From positions 1-15,152 of the forward strand of contig CAZKTU010000159.1 of the NCBI GenBank assembly GCA_964555675.1: a stretch of 15,152 nucleotides of DNA. The letters run 5' to 3'. The notes under the pieces are model-generated. The model was not told the DNA's origin. It searched no databases and worked only from the letters and a program-made list of their open reading frames with translations. Made by a program: the position numbers and the translations under genes. Positions 13,822 to 15,152 of this stretch are shown here, piece after piece. The stretch is from CAIWXH01 sp964555675. Lineage in GTDB: Bacteria > Chloroflexota > Chloroflexia > Chloroflexales > Chloroflexaceae. Every line of letters begins with the position of its first letter. The first letter of the stretch is position 1.

Positions 13822-15152
13822 ATGACCGCCGAGCGTGCGGCTACGCCGCAGACCATCGCTACCGACGACCGTCGCGAGCAGATCGGCTGGTACTTCTACG
13901 ACTGGGCTAACTCGGCCTTCACGACCACGGTGGTCACGGTCTTTCTCGGCCCTTACCTGACCACGGTGGCCAGGGCCGCCGCCGACGCCAATGGCATGGT
14001 CTACCCGCTCGGCATCCCCGTGGCGGCGGGCTCGTTCTTCCCCTACATGGTCTCGCTCTCGGTGCTGCTGCAGGTCTTCTTCCTGCCCATCCTGGGCGCG
14101 ATCGCCGACTACTCGCGGGCCAAGAAGTTCTTGCTGGGCCTCTTCGCCTATATCGGCGCCTTCGCGACGATGGGGATGTACTTCATCCAGGGCGACCGCT
14201 ACCTGCTGGGCGGCGCGCTCTTCCTGATCGCCAACCTGGCCTTCGGGGCCTCGATCGTCTTCTACAACGCCTTCCTGCCGGAGATCGCCAGCCCCGACCG
14301 GCGCGACGCCGTCTCGTCGCAGGGCTGGGCCTTCGGCTACCTCGGCGGCGGGCTGCTGCTGCTGGTCAACCTGCTGCTCTTCAATAGCCGCGAGTCCCTC
14401 GGCATCCCCACCGATGTGGCGGTGCGCATCAGCCTGGTCTCGGCCGGGCTCTGGTGGGCCGGCTTCACGCTCATCCCGTTGCTGGCCCTGAAACGGCGCC
14501 AGGCGCCCCGCTCGTTGCCTCCCGGCGAGCGCTACCTGACCGCGGGCTTCAAGCAGCTCGGCCACACCTTCAGGCAGATGCGCAACTATCCGCAGACGCT
14601 GATCTTCCTGGCGGCCTACCTGCTCTACAACGACGGTATCCAGGCCGTGATCTCGCTCGCCTCGGTCTTCGGCGCCGAGGAGCTCGGCCTCGAGCAGGGC
14701 ACCCTGATCTCGGCCATCCTGATGGTGCAGTTCGTGGCCTTCTTCGGGGCCCTGGGCTTCGGCCGTCTCTCGCGCTGGATCGGGGCCAAGCGGGCGATCA
14801 TGCTCAGCCTGCTGATCTGGACCGCCGTGGTGATCTACGGCTTCTTCATCCCCCCCGGGGTGCCGAGCCAGTTCTTCCTCCTGGCCGCGGTGATCGCCGT
14901 GGTCCTCGGCGGCAGCCAGGCCCTCAGCCGCTCGGTCTTCTCGCTGATGATCCCCCAGGGCCAAGAGGCCGAGTACTTCAGCATTTACGAGATCGGCGAG
15001 CGCGGCACGAGCTGGCTGGCGCCGCTCTTCTTCGGGCTGGCCTACCAGATCACCGGCAGCTACCGCATCGCCCTGGTCTCGCTGATGATCTTCTTCATCG
15101 CCGGCCTGCTCATCCTCACCAGGGTCAACATCAAGCGCGCCGCCGAAGAGGC
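13822..15152 (+). CDS. MFS transporter, UMF1 (Atg22-like) family, C-terminus cut by window edge
   Basis: I translated from the ATG at 13822 (GGAG of AGGAGAG upstream); the frame is open to the end, 443 codons plus two bases. The signature YDWANSAF (26-33) near the N-terminus and the cytosolic loop GAIADYSRAKK (92-102) identify the UMF1 branch of the major facilitator superfamily, related to the yeast vacuolar effluxer Atg22. Many hydrophobic segments follow, including FLIANLAFGASIVFYNAFLPEIAS with the conserved YNAFLPEI element and, later, FSIYEIGERGTSWLAPL, also typical of the family. Usual length is about 420-460, so only a short tail is missing. Substrate is unknown; amino acid or peptide-breakdown product export has been proposed for relatives. 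An 86-nt gap separates it from the CPBP-like gene with no evident terminator, so co-transcription is possible. Confidence 0.9.
   Translation, partial: MTAERAATPQTIATDDRREQIGWYFYDWANSAFTTTVVTVFLGPYLTTVARAAADANGMVYPLGIPVAAGSFFPYMVSLSVLLQVFFLPILGAIADYSRAKKFLLGLFAYIGAFATMGMYFIQGDRYLLGGALFLIANLAFGASIVFYNAFLPEIASPDRRDAVSSQGWAFGYLGGGLLLLVNLLLFNSRESLGIPTDVAVRISLVSAGLWWAGFTLIPLLALKRRQAPRSLPPGERYLTAGFKQLGHTFRQMRNYPQTLIFLAAYLLYNDGIQAVISLASVFGAEELGLEQGTLISAILMVQFVAFFGALGFGRLSRWIGAKRAIMLSLLIWTAVVIYGFFIPPGVPSQFFLLAAVIAVVLGGSQALSRSVFSLMIPQGQEAEYFSIYEIGERGTSWLAPLFFGLAYQITGSYRIALVSLMIFFIAGLLILTRVNIKRAAEE

Noticed and set aside
13645..14964. 439-codon minus-strand open frame opposite the MFS gene
   Set aside because: It is rich in Glu/Gln/His/Arg repeats as expected for the reverse complement of a hydrophobic GC-rich gene; the plus frame carries YDWANSAF and membrane segments.

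Overview
The window is very GC-rich, with dense bacterial gene packing, short intergenic gaps and ordinary sigma70/Shine-Dalgarno signals. It reads like an environmental heterotroph. A Chloroflexota lineage (filamentous Chloroflexia type) fits my impression of the protein sequences, and Actinomycetota is the main alternative, but nothing here proves the phylum. No rRNA, tRNA, CRISPR, insertion sequence or phage gene is visible. No stretch longer than about 300 bases lacks a gene.

Left part, 1-9213, minus strand: one probable eight-gene catabolic operon, transcribed from about 9260 towards 1. In transcription order it contains an adenosylcobalamin-dependent acyl-CoA mutase catalytic subunit, its separate B12-binding subunit, a TetR-family regulator, an AMP-forming acyl-CoA synthetase, a nitroreductase-family flavoprotein, an LCAD/IVD-type acyl-CoA dehydrogenase, a thiolase, and a fused enoyl-CoA hydratase/3-hydroxyacyl-CoA dehydrogenase that runs off the left edge. 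Gaps are -14 to +53 nt. At three junctions the downstream Shine-Dalgarno overlaps the upstream stop codon. Together the genes encode activation of a carboxylic acid, a carbon-skeleton rearrangement and a full beta-oxidation turn. The mutase is divergent at positions that set substrate choice and catalysis in characterised relatives (L58 and N220 in this protein), so its substrate cannot be read from annotation. This is the most interesting part of the window.

Control region, 9214-9366: a minus-strand promoter (TTGACA, 17-nt spacer, TATCTT) is followed by a perfect 12-bp palindrome, ACGAACGTTCGT, just downstream of the -10. This is the expected place and form for an operator of the TetR protein encoded as the third gene, suggesting acyl-CoA-responsive autoregulation. 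A second, imperfect inverted repeat covers the -35.

Right part, 9367-15152, plus strand: a CsbD-family small stress protein followed by a strong hairpin terminator; an extended -10 promoter and a 971-residue M16C zinc metalloprotease (PreP type); a CPBP/CAAX-protease-like membrane protein that has lost key catalytic residues; and a UMF1/Atg22-type MFS permease truncated by the right edge. These have no evident link to the catabolic operon.
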